From assembly GCA_038240015.1 (NCBI GenBank), contig JBBSEF010000047.1:1-23040 (forward strand): a DNA stretch of 23,040 bases. Reading direction: 5' to 3'. The notes under the pieces were generated by a model. The model saw only the letters and a program-made list of their open reading frames with translations, had not been told where the DNA came from and did not search any database. This stretch comes from CAHJXF01 sp038240015. GTDB lineage: Bacteria; Pseudomonadota; Gammaproteobacteria; Burkholderiales; Burkholderiaceae_D. The first letter of the stretch is position 1, and every line of letters starts with the position of its first letter. The position numbers and the translations under genes were made by a program. Positions 6,829 through 14,570 of the stretch are shown here, in pieces.

Positions 6829-7586
6829 GACAATCGCATCGCGATACCGCGGTCGGCCATGTAGCGCTTGGCTTCGCCGACCGTGAACGTGCCGTAGTGA
6901 AAGATGCTCGCGGCGAGCACGGCGTCGGCATGCCCATCGATCACACCGTCCGCCAGATGCGCGAGCGTGCCGACGCCGCCCGACGCGATCACTGGCACGG
7001 GCACCGCATCGCAGACCGCGCGCGTGAGCTCGATATCGAAGCCGGCCTGCGTGCCGTCGCGGTCCATGCTGGTCAAGAGGATCTCGCCTGCGCCACGCTC
7101 GGCGACTTCCTTCGCCCACGCAACCGCATCCAGCCCGGTGGCTCGACGCCCGCCGTGCGTGTACACCTGCCAACCCCCGCTGTCATCGGCTTTCGCATCG
7201 ATCGCGACCACGATGCATTGCGAGCCGTAGCGCGCGGCCGCGTCGGTCACGAGTTGCGGATTGACAACCGCGCTCGAGTTGATGCTGATCTTGTCGGCGC
7301 CTGCGTTCAAGAGACGCCGTACATCGGCCACGGTGCGCACACCGCCGCCGACCGTGAGTGGAATAAAGACCTGCGACGCGACAGCCTCGATCATCTCGAG
7401 GATCAGGTCGCGATCATCGGCGGTGGCCGTGATGTCGAGGAAAGTGATCTCGTCGGCACCCGCTTCGTCATAGCGCTTCGCGACCTCGACCGGGTCGCCC
7501 GCATCGCGCAACCGGACGAAGTTGATGCCTTTCACGACACGGCCGGCGTGAACGTCGAGGCAGGGGATGACGCGTTTGGCGAGCAT
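6825..7586 (-). CDS. hisF: Imidazole glycerol phosphate synthase, cyclase subunit HisF
   Basis: HisF (253 aa) is the (beta/alpha)8 barrel that uses ammonia from HisH to make imidazole glycerol phosphate and AICAR. Catalytic aspartates D11 (in RVIPCLDV) and D129 (in VVAIDAK) are present, as are the phosphate-binding TVGGGVR (78-84) and ASGGVG loops. The start was set at ATG 7586 because homologues begin MLAKR. A TTG at 7601 would add five residues, and neither start has a strong Shine-Dalgarno. A REP-like palindrome separates it from hisA. Confidence 0.96.
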   Translation of the reverse strand: MLAKRVIPCLDVHAGRVVKGINFVRLRDAGDPVEVAKRYDEAGADEITFLDITATADDRDLILEMIEAVASQVFIPLTVGGGVRTVADVRRLLNAGADKISINSSAVVNPQLVTDAAARYGSQCIVVAIDAKADDSGGWQVYTHGGRRATGLDAVAWAKEVAERGAGEILLTSMDRDGTQAGFDIELTRAVCDAVPVPVIASGGVGTLAHLADGVIDGHADAVLAASIFHYGTFTVGEAKRYMADRGIAMRLS

Positions 7587-7599
7587 GTCAACGACTGAC

Positions 7600-7637
7600 A
7601 AGAAACTTGGACCCCGGCCCGCGCCGGGGCGACGGGA
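7600..7637. repeat. REP-like palindromic element between hisA and hisF
   Basis: A perfect 7-bp inverted repeat (CCCCGGC at 7612-7618, GCCGGGG at 7623-7629) with a 4-nt loop fills most of the 54-nt hisA-hisF gap. The flanks TTGGA and CGACGG resemble, from memory, dispersed repetitive extragenic palindromes of several proteobacteria. It has no T-run on the minus strand, so it is not a classic terminator. It may be an mRNA-stability or processing hairpin within the operon. Confidence 0.55.
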
Positions 7638-7640
7638 TGC

Positions 7641-8384
7641 TCACGTCGTCTCCAACCCGTCGGCGCGCGCCTGCGCCTGCTTGAAATCCAGGTCGCCCGA
7701 ATAAATCGCGCGGCCGCAGATCACGCCTTCGATGCCTTCGTCTTCTATTGCGCACAGCGCCGCGACATCGGAGAGCGACGACAGCCCGCCGCTTGCGATC
7801 ACGGGCACCGACACCGCTTGTGCAAGCTTCAAGGTCGCATCGATGTTGATACCCGTGAGCATGCCGTCGCGTCCGATGTCGGTATAGATGATCGCTTCAA
7901 CGCCATAGCCTTCGAACTTCTTCGCGAGGTCGATCACTTCGTGTCCGGTCAGCTTGGACCAGCCGTCGGTGGCGACCTTGCCCTCGCGCGCGTCGAGACC
8001 CACGATGATCTGTCCGGGGAACGCGCCGCACGCGTCGTGCAGGAAGCCCGGGTTCTTGACCGCGGCCGTGCCGATGATGATGTAGGCGATGCCGTCGTCG
8101 AGATAGCGCTCGATGGTGTCGAGGTCGCGAATGCCGCCGCCGAGTTGCACCGGAATGCTGCCGCCGACCGCTTCGACGATCGCCTTGATCACCGATTCGT
8201 TTTTCGGTCGTCCCGCGACGGCGCCGTTGAGATCGACCAGATGAAGCCGTCGTGCGCCCTGCGCGACCCAATGCCTCGCCATGGCGGCGGGGTCTTCGGA
8301 GAAGATCGTGGCGTCGTTCAGATCGCCCTGCTTCAGACGGACGCAATGGCCGTCCTTCAGATCGATCGCGGGGATCAGCAGCAT
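7641..8384 (-). CDS. hisA: ProFAR isomerase HisA
   Basis: HisA (247 aa) is a (beta/alpha)8 barrel that converts ProFAR to PRFAR, the fourth step of histidine synthesis. The catalytic aspartates are D8 (in IPAIDLKDG) and D131 (in VGLDAREG). The QLGGGIRD (80-87) and ASGGLSS phosphate-binding loops are visible. It is preceded by a 111-nt gap that carries a 12-bp tandem repeat, and no clear Shine-Dalgarno is seen. The ATG gives the normal N-terminus MLLIPAIDL. Confidence 0.97.
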   Translation of the reverse strand: MLLIPAIDLKDGHCVRLKQGDLNDATIFSEDPAAMARHWVAQGARRLHLVDLNGAVAGRPKNESVIKAIVEAVGGSIPVQLGGGIRDLDTIERYLDDGIAYIIIGTAAVKNPGFLHDACGAFPGQIIVGLDAREGKVATDGWSKLTGHEVIDLAKKFEGYGVEAIIYTDIGRDGMLTGINIDATLKLAQAVSVPVIASGGLSSLSDVAALCAIEDEGIEGVICGRAIYSGDLDFKQAQARADGLETT

Positions 8385-8422
8385 GTGACGGAATGCGTCA
8401 AAGCGAGCGGGCTGGGTTGAAA

Positions 8423-8458
8423 GCGGATCGGAATGCGGATCGAGATGCGGATCGGCGA
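8423..8458. repeat. Three 12-bp tandem repeats between hisH and hisA
   Basis: Three head-to-tail copies of a GCGGATCGnnAT-like unit occupy 8423-8434, 8435-8446 and 8447-8458. The first eight bases (GCGGATCG) are identical in all three; the last four vary. The array lies in the 111-nt gap between the hisH stop and the hisA ATG, 38 nt or more upstream of hisA. Confidence 0.85.
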
Positions 8459-8495
8459 GGCCTGCTCCGCGCGGTTTACAACAAGCATCGTGCGC

Positions 8496-9146
8496 TCACG
8501 GATTCCATGCGACGAAATTTCGATACAGCGCCAGACCGGCGTGGGCACTCTTCTCGGGGTGAAACTGCGTGGCAAAAATATTATCGCGGGCAATCGCTGC
8601 GGTAAAGGGCGATCCATAGACACTGCTGCCGGCCGCATCGGCGGCATCGCCGAGACGTACATGGTAACTGTGAACGAAGTAGAACCAGCTATCGTCTTCG
8701 ATGCCGCGCCACAAGAGATGCCTGGCGCCGCCGCCTACAGCCTGGCTCACGCGATTCCAACCCATGTGCGGAACCTTCAGAGGACGCGCTTGATCGCCCG
8801 CCGACGGATCGAAGCGTACACACCGTCCCGCGATCAGGCCGAGTCCCGCCGTGGGATTGCCATCCGCGCTTTCGTCGCTCGCATCGACCAGCATCTGTTC
8901 TCCGATACACACGCCCAGAAGCGGCTTGACCCGGGCACACTTCATCAGCGTCTCGACGAGGCCGGTGTCGTTGAGATGCCGCATGCAGTCCGGCATCGCG
9001 CCCTGACCGGGCAACACGATGCGATCGGCCTCGAGCAGATCGTTCGCGCTGCCCGAGATGCGCACATCCGCGTCGGGCGCGACATGCTTCAAGGCCTGCG
9101 CCACGCTGCGCACATTGCCCATGCCGTAATCGACGATGACGATCAC
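8496..9146 (-). CDS. hisH: Imidazole glycerol phosphate synthase, glutaminase subunit HisH
   Basis: HisH (216 aa) is a class I glutamine amidotransferase that feeds ammonia to HisF. The nucleophile C80 lies in LGVCIGEQ, and the H196/E198 pair lies in QFHPEKS, so the Cys-His-Glu triad is complete. The N-terminus VIVDYGMGNVRSV is typical. The start was placed at GTG 9146, which gives the family N-terminus. A TTG at 9173 is the alternative, and no strong Shine-Dalgarno is visible for either. The gene is separated from hisB by 98 nt that hold a hairpin-containing repeat. Confidence 0.94.
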   Translation of the reverse strand: MIVIVDYGMGNVRSVAQALKHVAPDADVRISGSANDLLEADRIVLPGQGAMPDCMRHLNDTGLVETLMKCARVKPLLGVCIGEQMLVDASDESADGNPTAGLGLIAGRCVRFDPSAGDQARPLKVPHMGWNRVSQAVGGGARHLLWRGIEDDSWFYFVHSYHVRLGDAADAAGSSVYGSPFTAAIARDNIFATQFHPEKSAHAGLALYRNFVAWNP

Positions 9147-9184
9147 GCCAACGGCGCGCGGAAGCCCGCGCAATCAACGCCTAC

Positions 9185-9235
9185 CGTTGACCCCATCCCC
9201 ACCCCAACCCTCTCCTTGAAGAAGAGAGAGCCTTT
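9185..9235. repeat. CT-rich dispersed-type repeat with hairpin between hisB and hisH
   Basis: The gap between hisB and hisH contains a C-rich run, CCCCATCCCCACCCCAACCC (9191-9210). An imperfect hairpin follows: CTCTC at 9210-9214 pairs with GAGAG at 9226-9230, and CTT at 9215-9217 pairs with AAG at 9222-9224, with one bulged A. From memory this resembles a widespread intergenic repeat of beta- and gammaproteobacteria (CACCCCAACCCTCTCC followed by its complement). Its base composition is unlike the coding DNA on either side. Confidence 0.55.
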
Positions 9236-9244
9236 GCATCACGA

Positions 9245-9862
9245 TCAAAGCGATCCCTTGGTACTCGGTATCGTCCCCGCCATTCGCGCATCGCGTTCGG
9301 CCGCCATCCGCAGCGCGCGGCCGAAGGCCTTGAACACCGTCTCGCATTGATGGTGCGCGTTGTCGCCGCGCAGGTTGTCGACGTGCAGGGTGACCTGCGC
9401 GTGATTGACGAAGCCCTGGAAGAATTCGTGTGCGAGGTCGACATCGAAGCCGCCGATCATGGCGCGCGTGAACGGTACGTGCCACACCAGTTCGGGACGC
9501 CCTGAGAAATCGATCACGACTCTCGACAGCGCTTCATCGAGCGGCACATAGGCGTGGCCGTAACGACGGATGCCCTTTTTATCGCCGATCGCCTGCGCCA
9601 CCGCCTGTCCGAGCGTGATGCCGATGTCCTCGACGGTGTGATGCGCATCGATATGCAGGTCGCCCTTAGCATCGATGTCGAGATCGACGAGGCCGTGGCG
9701 CGCGATCTGGTCGAGCATGTGATCGAGGAAGGCGACGCCGGTCGCGAGTTTCGCGCGACCGATGCCGTCGAGATCGACGGCGACCGCGATCTGTGTTTCC
9801 ACCGTGTTGCGCGTGACGCTGCCGCGGCGCGCCAGGAGCGCCGTGTCGAGAGGTGCATTCAT
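9245..9862 (-). CDS. hisB: Imidazoleglycerol-phosphate dehydratase HisB
   Basis: HisB (205 aa) dehydrates imidazole glycerol phosphate to imidazole acetol phosphate. It is the monofunctional form, without the histidinol-phosphatase domain of the enterobacterial fusion. Metal-binding motifs are present: FLDHML at 45-50, HHTVEDIG at 74-81, and the repeat-like DNAHHQCETVFKAFGRAL at 167-184. The ATG at 9862 overlaps the hisC stop by 4 nt (ATGA), fixing the start. A separate histidinol-phosphate phosphatase is not in this window. Confidence 0.97.
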   Translation of the reverse strand: MNAPLDTALLARRGSVTRNTVETQIAVAVDLDGIGRAKLATGVAFLDHMLDQIARHGLVDLDIDAKGDLHIDAHHTVEDIGITLGQAVAQAIGDKKGIRRYGHAYVPLDEALSRVVIDFSGRPELVWHVPFTRAMIGGFDVDLAHEFFQGFVNHAQVTLHVDNLRGDNAHHQCETVFKAFGRALRMAAERDARMAGTIPSTKGSL

Positions 9863-10983
9863 GGTGCTGTCGAACGTGACCGGTGGACTTCGTTGAGGGC
9901 CGAAGACAAGGCGTTGAGGAAGAGCGCGTCTTCTTCCGGAGTGGAAACCGTAACACGCAGGGCATTCGCGCACAACGGATGCATGCGGGACAGATCCTTG
10001 ATCAGCACGCGACGACGCTTCAACGCTTCGAAGACTTGCGCGGCCGCCGTCGCATTTTCACTCTCGACGCGAAACAGAATGAAGTTCGCATCGGAAGGAA
10101 ATGGCGTGATGCCATCGAACGCTTGCAGCGCCTCGAATAGTTTTTCGCGCTCGCCGCGCAGAATCTTGGACTGCGCATCGAGCACATCGCGATGTTCGAG
10201 CGCGAACTGCACCGCGCATTGCGTGAAGACGTTGATGTTGTACGGCGGCCTGATCTTGTCGATCTCGTTCAACCAAGACGGCGCACCCGAGAGATAGCCG
10301 AGGCGCGCGCCGGCGAGGCCGCTTTTGCTCATGGTGCGCAAGACGAGCAGGTGATCGTGGTGCGGCAGGTCGGCCATGAAACTGTCGGACGCGAACGCGT
10401 GATAGGCCTCGTCGACGATCACGAGCGTGTCGGTTTCGCGCGCTGCGATCACGAGCGCTTCGACATCGGCCCGCGCGAACAGATTGCCGGTCGGATTGTT
10501 CGGATACGCGATGAACGCCAGCGCGGGACGATGCGCGCGCATCGCCGCGATCGTCGCGTCGCGATCGAGCGTGAAGTCGGACTTCAAAGGGACGGCGATG
10601 TGCCCGACCCGCGCGATGCGCGCCGACAATTCGAACATCGCGAAGCCGGGAGCCAGCGACAGCACCGAGGCGCCATCGCGCGCGACAGCGGCGCAGGCGA
10701 GCGCGATCAATTCGTCCGAGCCGTTGCCGAGCAGTACGTCGCAGCCATCGGGCACTTGCATCACGCGACGGATCGTCGCGCGCAACGGATCAGCGCGCGG
10801 CATCGGATAGCGGTTCATCGCCACCCTCGCAAGTTTCTTGCCGAGGTCTTCGCGCAAATCCGCGGGCAATGCGTAGGGATTCTCCATCGCGTCGAGCTTC
10901 ACGAAGCCCGTCGCATCGGGCACGGCGTAGGCATGCATCGTGCGAACGTCTTGACGGATCACCGAAGCGACCGTGGTGCTCAT
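9859..10983 (-). CDS. hisC: Histidinol-phosphate aminotransferase HisC
   Basis: HisC (374 aa) is a fold-type I PLP enzyme that transaminates imidazole acetol phosphate with glutamate. The family N-terminus LDAMENPYALP is at 30-40. PLP-site residues include the YPNNPTGN loop (160-167), D191 and Y194 in IVDEAYHAF, and the Schiff-base lysine K220 in TMSKSGLAGARLGYL. The ATG at 10983 overlaps the hisD stop by 4 nt (ATGA), so the much longer open frame upstream is discarded. The stop overlaps hisB in the same manner. Confidence 0.97.
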   Translation of the reverse strand: MSTTVASVIRQDVRTMHAYAVPDATGFVKLDAMENPYALPADLREDLGKKLARVAMNRYPMPRADPLRATIRRVMQVPDGCDVLLGNGSDELIALACAAVARDGASVLSLAPGFAMFELSARIARVGHIAVPLKSDFTLDRDATIAAMRAHRPALAFIAYPNNPTGNLFARADVEALVIAARETDTLVIVDEAYHAFASDSFMADLPHHDHLLVLRTMSKSGLAGARLGYLSGAPSWLNEIDKIRPPYNINVFTQCAVQFALEHRDVLDAQSKILRGEREKLFEALQAFDGITPFPSDANFILFRVESENATAAAQVFEALKRRRVLIKDLSRMHPLCANALRVTVSTPEEDALFLNALSSALNEVHRSRSTAP

Positions 10984-12332
10984 GAAATTTTTCCTTCGGC
11001 GCAGTCGGGTGCAGGGTTCATCCGAAATTCGGCAGAACGCGCATGCGCATCGAGCCCCTCTCCACGCGCGAGCGTGGACGCGAGCGCGCCCAGCGTCTGC
11101 GCACCGATCCTGCTGACTTCGATGATCGACGAGCGCTTCTGAAAATCGTATACGCCAAGCGGCGATGAGAAGCGCGCGGTGCGCGCGGTAGGCAAGACGT
11201 GATTGGGTCCCGCGCAATAGTCGCCGATCGCTTCGGACGAATGAATACCCATGAAAATCGCGCCGGCGTGGCGTATCTTCGGCAGCAGGGCCGCGGGATT
11301 CGCGACCGACAATTCCAGATGCTCGGGCGCGATGCGATTGACGAGTCCGCACGCGTCGTCGAGATCGCGCACCTTGATCAGCGCGCAACGATCGCGCATC
11401 GATGCCGTGACAATCTCCACGCGCGACAGCTCAGGCATGAGCTGCGCGATGCTCGCCCAGACCGCATCGATATAACTCGCATCGGGACACAACAGGATCG
11501 CCTGCGCGACCTCGTCGTGTTCGGCTTGCGAGAACAAATCCATCGCGACCCAGTCGGCAGGCGCCGTCCCGTCAGCGACCACCAGAATTTCCGACGGCCC
11601 CGCGATCATGTCGATGCCGACCGTGCCGAACACGCGCCGCTTGGCCGCCGCGACATACGCGTTGCCGGGACCGACGATCTTGTCGACCGCGGGAACCGTC
11701 GCGGTGCCGTATGCGAGCGCGGCGATCGCCTGCGCGCCGCCGATCGTGAAGACGCGGTCGACACCGGCGATCGCCGCGGCTGCGAGCACCATCGCATTGC
11801 GCGCGCCGTCCGGCGTGGGTGTGACCATCACGATTTCGCCAACCCCTGCGACCTTCGCGGGAATGGCGGCCATCAACACCGACGACGGATAGGCCGCGAG
11901 TCCGCCGGGCACGTAGACGCCGACGCGATCGAGCGGCGTGACCCGTTGCCCGATACGGGTGCCATCGTCGTCGGCGATGTCCCACGACTCGCCGCGTTGA
12001 TGTTCGTGAAAGCGACGGATACGCGCGGCGGCGGCTTCGAGTGCGTTGCGTTGATCGGCGGGCAACGCGTCGCGCGCCGCGCCGATCGCTTCGCGTGGAA
12101 CTTCGAGTGCTGCGGGCGATGCGATCGTGAAGCGGTCGAAACGCCGGGTGTATTCGACCAGCGCCGCATCGCCGCGTGTACGCACGTCGGCAATGATGGT
12201 GGCCACGGCGCGATCGACGCTCGAGTCGACATCGGTATCGAAGCGCAGCAGCGCCGCGAGTTCGGCGTCGAAGCTTTGCGAAGAGCTATCGAGACGGCGC
12301 ACGACGGATCGCACGTCCGATATCTTGCTCAC
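10980..12332 (-). CDS. hisD: Histidinol dehydrogenase HisD
   Basis: HisD (450 aa) performs the last two oxidations, histidinol to histidine, using NAD and zinc. By alignment from memory with the E. coli enzyme, the zinc ligands are Q269 and H272 (in FSQAEHDE), D371 (in AIGDYCAGPNH) and H430, and the catalytic pair is E337/H338 in IAPEHLEL. The GPGNAYVAAAK and AGPSEIL motifs are intact. The start is GTG at 12332, which overlaps the hisG stop as GTGA. A GTG start within a 4-nt overlap suggests coupled translation. Confidence 0.97.
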   Translation of the reverse strand: MSKISDVRSVVRRLDSSSQSFDAELAALLRFDTDVDSSVDRAVATIIADVRTRGDAALVEYTRRFDRFTIASPAALEVPREAIGAARDALPADQRNALEAAAARIRRFHEHQRGESWDIADDDGTRIGQRVTPLDRVGVYVPGGLAAYPSSVLMAAIPAKVAGVGEIVMVTPTPDGARNAMVLAAAAIAGVDRVFTIGGAQAIAALAYGTATVPAVDKIVGPGNAYVAAAKRRVFGTVGIDMIAGPSEILVVADGTAPADWVAMDLFSQAEHDEVAQAILLCPDASYIDAVWASIAQLMPELSRVEIVTASMRDRCALIKVRDLDDACGLVNRIAPEHLELSVANPAALLPKIRHAGAIFMGIHSSEAIGDYCAGPNHVLPTARTARFSSPLGVYDFQKRSSIIEVSRIGAQTLGALASTLARGEGLDAHARSAEFRMNPAPDCAEGKIS

Positions 12333-13003
12333 GACTGCGAAGCCCTCTCACGTTGCGCATCGACCGCCTTCGCCAACGCATCGAGCAACGGCTGTATCGC
12401 GTGGCGCTTCAACTTCAACGCGGCCTGATTGACGATCAGACGCGACGAGATCGGCATGATGGTCTCGACTTCGACGAGGTCGTTGGCCGCCAGCGTCGCA
12501 CCCGACGACACCAGGTCGACGATCGCGTCGGCGAGGCCGGTCAACGGTCCGAGCTCCATCGAACCATAGAGCTTGATCAGATCGACGTGCACGCCCTTCA
12601 TGTCGAAGTGTTCGCGCGCCGTGCGCACATATTTGGTCGCGATCGACAGGCGCGCGCCCTGCCGCACCGCGTTCGCGTAGTCGAATCCGCGCGGCGCGGC
12701 AACCGACATGCGGCAGCGCGCAATCTCCAGGTCGAGCGGCTGATAGAGGCCGCCGCTGTTCGAGCCGTCGCCGTGTTCCAGCAGCACGTCCTTGCCCGCC
12801 ACGCCGAGGTCGGCCGCACCGTACTCGACGTAGGTCGGCACATCCGATGCGCGAACGATGATGATGCGCAGCGCGGGGTTCGAGGTCGCGATGATCAGCT
12901 TGCGCGACGCTTCGGGATCTTCGGACGCGACGATGCCTGCCGCGGCGAAGAGCGGCAAGGTCTCGGCGATGATCCGGCCCTTGGAAAGTGCAAGCGTCAA
13001 CAT
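12329..13003 (-). CDS. hisG: ATP phosphoribosyltransferase catalytic subunit, short form (HisG_S)
   Basis: HisG (224 aa) catalyses the first, committed step: ATP plus PRPP to phosphoribosyl-ATP. The N-terminal LTLALSKGRI and the PRPP-binding segment LADAIVDLVSSGATL (about 157-171) are conserved. It ends soon after the catalytic core and lacks the roughly 80-residue C-terminal histidine-binding domain of long HisG, so it is the short form. Short HisG is known to need the HisRS-like regulator HisZ, whose gene is not in this window. The gene starts 12 nt after murA and overlaps hisD by 4 nt. Confidence 0.97.
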   Translation of the reverse strand: MLTLALSKGRIIAETLPLFAAAGIVASEDPEASRKLIIATSNPALRIIIVRASDVPTYVEYGAADLGVAGKDVLLEHGDGSNSGGLYQPLDLEIARCRMSVAAPRGFDYANAVRQGARLSIATKYVRTAREHFDMKGVHVDLIKLYGSMELGPLTGLADAIVDLVSSGATLAANDLVEVETIMPISSRLIVNQAALKLKRHAIQPLLDALAKAVDAQRERASQS

Positions 13004-13015
13004 GATGGGTCGGTC

Positions 13016-14311
13016 TTAATCGGCGACGCGCCGAATCGTCGCACCGAGCGCGGTGAGCTTGGTCTCCATCGCCTCGTAGCCGCGATCGAGATGGTAGATG
13101 CGATCGATGGTGGTCTCGCCATCGGCCACCAGCGCGGCGATCACGAGGCCCGCCGACGCGCGCAGATCGGTCGCCATCACGGTCGCCCCCGACAGTCGCG
13201 GCACGCCCTTGACGATCGCGGTGTTGCCTTCGATCTCGATCGCGGCGCCCAGACGGCTCAGCTCCTGCACGTGCATGAAGCGATTCTCGAAGATGGTCTC
13301 GGTGACGCGGCTGGTGCCCTCGGCGATGCAGTCGAGCGCCATGAATTGGGCTTGCATGTCGGTCGGAAACGCGGGGTACTCGGACGTGCGGATGTTGACG
13401 CCGGTGAGAGGATCGGTGCTGCCGTTGCGGTAGACGCGAATCCAGTCGTCTCGTGCCTCGAGCGCCACGCCCGCTTCGGCGAGCTTGTCGAGCACGGCCT
13501 CGAGCGTATGCGTCCTCACGTTCTTCAACACCACGTCGCCGCCGTGACGCGACACTGTCGCCGCGGCAGCGCAAAGAAAGGTTCCGGTCTCGATGCGATC
13601 AGGCATGACCGCGTGACGTGCGCCCGACAAGCCGGCCACGCCTTCGATCACGATCCGATCGGTTCCCGCGCCCTGGATGCGCGCCCCCATCGCGATCAAC
13701 ACGGTCGCCAGGTCGACGACTTCGGGCTCGCGCGCCGCGTTCTCGATCACGGTCTCGCCGTCGGCGAGCGTGGCGGCCATCATCAGATTCTCGGTGCCGG
13801 TCACGGTCACCATGTCGGGGACGATGCGCGCCCCCTTCAAGCGCCCGCCGGCCGCATCGATGCGCGCGACGAGGTAGCCCTGCTCGACTTCGATGGTCGC
13901 GCCCATCGCCTGCAGACCCTTGATGTGCTGATCGACCGGCCGTTGTCCGATCGCGCAACCGCCGGGCAACGACACGCGAGCCTCGCCGAAGCGCGCGAGC
14001 ATCGGCCCGAGCACGAGAATAGCTGCGCGCATCGTCTTGACGAGGTCGTACGCCGCTTCGAGCGCGGTGATCGCATCGGCGCGCAGCGTGACGCAGTGTT
14101 CGCCGCGCTTGACGACCATGCCCATGCGTTCGAGCAGATGAAGCATGGTGCCCACGTCGCGCAGATCGGGCACGTTGGAAATTTCGAGCGGCTCGCTCGT
14201 CAACAGGCTCGCGGCGAGGATGGGCAGCGCCGCGTTCTTCGCGCCCGAGATCGCGACCTCGCCCGACAGACGCTGGCCGCCGGTGATGACGAGCCTATCC
14301 ACCCTGCGCAT
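13016..14311 (-). CDS. murA: UDP-N-acetylglucosamine 1-carboxyvinyltransferase MurA
   Basis: MurA (431 aa) transfers enolpyruvate from PEP to UDP-GlcNAc, the first committed step of peptidoglycan synthesis in the cytoplasm. Two EPSP-synthase-like domains are seen. K25 lies in SGAKNAALP, and the catalytic cysteine C119 in LPGGCAIGQRP, where PEP and fosfomycin react. The RTSEYPAFPTDMQAQFMA segment near 309-326 is also typical. The ATG at 14311 overlaps the ibaG end by 17 nt. A GTG at 14302 just after an AGG is an alternative start that would shorten the product by three residues. The ibaG-murA pair is conserved in many proteobacteria. Confidence 0.97.
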   Translation of the reverse strand: MRRVDRLVITGGQRLSGEVAISGAKNAALPILAASLLTSEPLEISNVPDLRDVGTMLHLLERMGMVVKRGEHCVTLRADAITALEAAYDLVKTMRAAILVLGPMLARFGEARVSLPGGCAIGQRPVDQHIKGLQAMGATIEVEQGYLVARIDAAGGRLKGARIVPDMVTVTGTENLMMAATLADGETVIENAAREPEVVDLATVLIAMGARIQGAGTDRIVIEGVAGLSGARHAVMPDRIETGTFLCAAAATVSRHGGDVVLKNVRTHTLEAVLDKLAEAGVALEARDDWIRVYRNGSTDPLTGVNIRTSEYPAFPTDMQAQFMALDCIAEGTSRVTETIFENRFMHVQELSRLGAAIEIEGNTAIVKGVPRLSGATVMATDLRASAGLVIAALVADGETTIDRIYHLDRGYEAMETKLTALGATIRRVAD

Positions 14312-14558
14312 CCGCGCGCGTTTCGTCCGCGCGCTCGTCGGGTGTCAGGGTCTTGAACGACAGCGCATGAATCGCTTCACGCATGTGATCGCCGAGCGCC
14401 GCATAGACGAGCTGATGGCGCGCAACGCGCGACTTGCCGACGAAAGCCGGCGCGACGATGGTCGCTTCGAAATGCGCGCCGTCGTCTCCGCGCACATCGA
14501 GCTCGGTGCAATCGATATGGGTCGCGATCAGCTCGCGGATCATTTCCTTGTTCATCAT
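14295..14558 (-). CDS. ibaG: BolA-family protein, IbaG type
   Basis: The 87-aa protein has the BolA fold signature: VGKSRVARHQLVYAALGDHM at about 40-59, then the HALSFKTLTP end strand at about 64-73. BolA proteins bind [2Fe-2S] clusters with monothiol glutaredoxins, and the His in the ARHQ segment is the family's usual candidate ligand. The position directly before murA and near mla genes matches E. coli ibaG rather than bolA. Two consecutive ATG codons (14558 and 14555) are possible starts. It begins 12 nt after the ABC permease gene. Confidence 0.92.
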   Translation of the reverse strand: MMNKEMIRELIATHIDCTELDVRGDDGAHFEATIVAPAFVGKSRVARHQLVYAALGDHMREAIHALSFKTLTPDERADETRADAQGG

Positions 14559-14570
14559 GGTGAGAGCAAT

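Noticed and set aside
11199..12428. A 409-codon plus-strand open frame opposite hisD
   Set aside because: It is antisense to an intact hisD whose zinc and catalytic residues are all present.
12353..14356. A 667-codon plus-strand open frame across hisG and murA
   Set aside because: It is antisense to two clearly recognised genes. Long antisense frames are expected in GC-rich DNA, and its Arg/His/Asp-rich translation matches no family I know.
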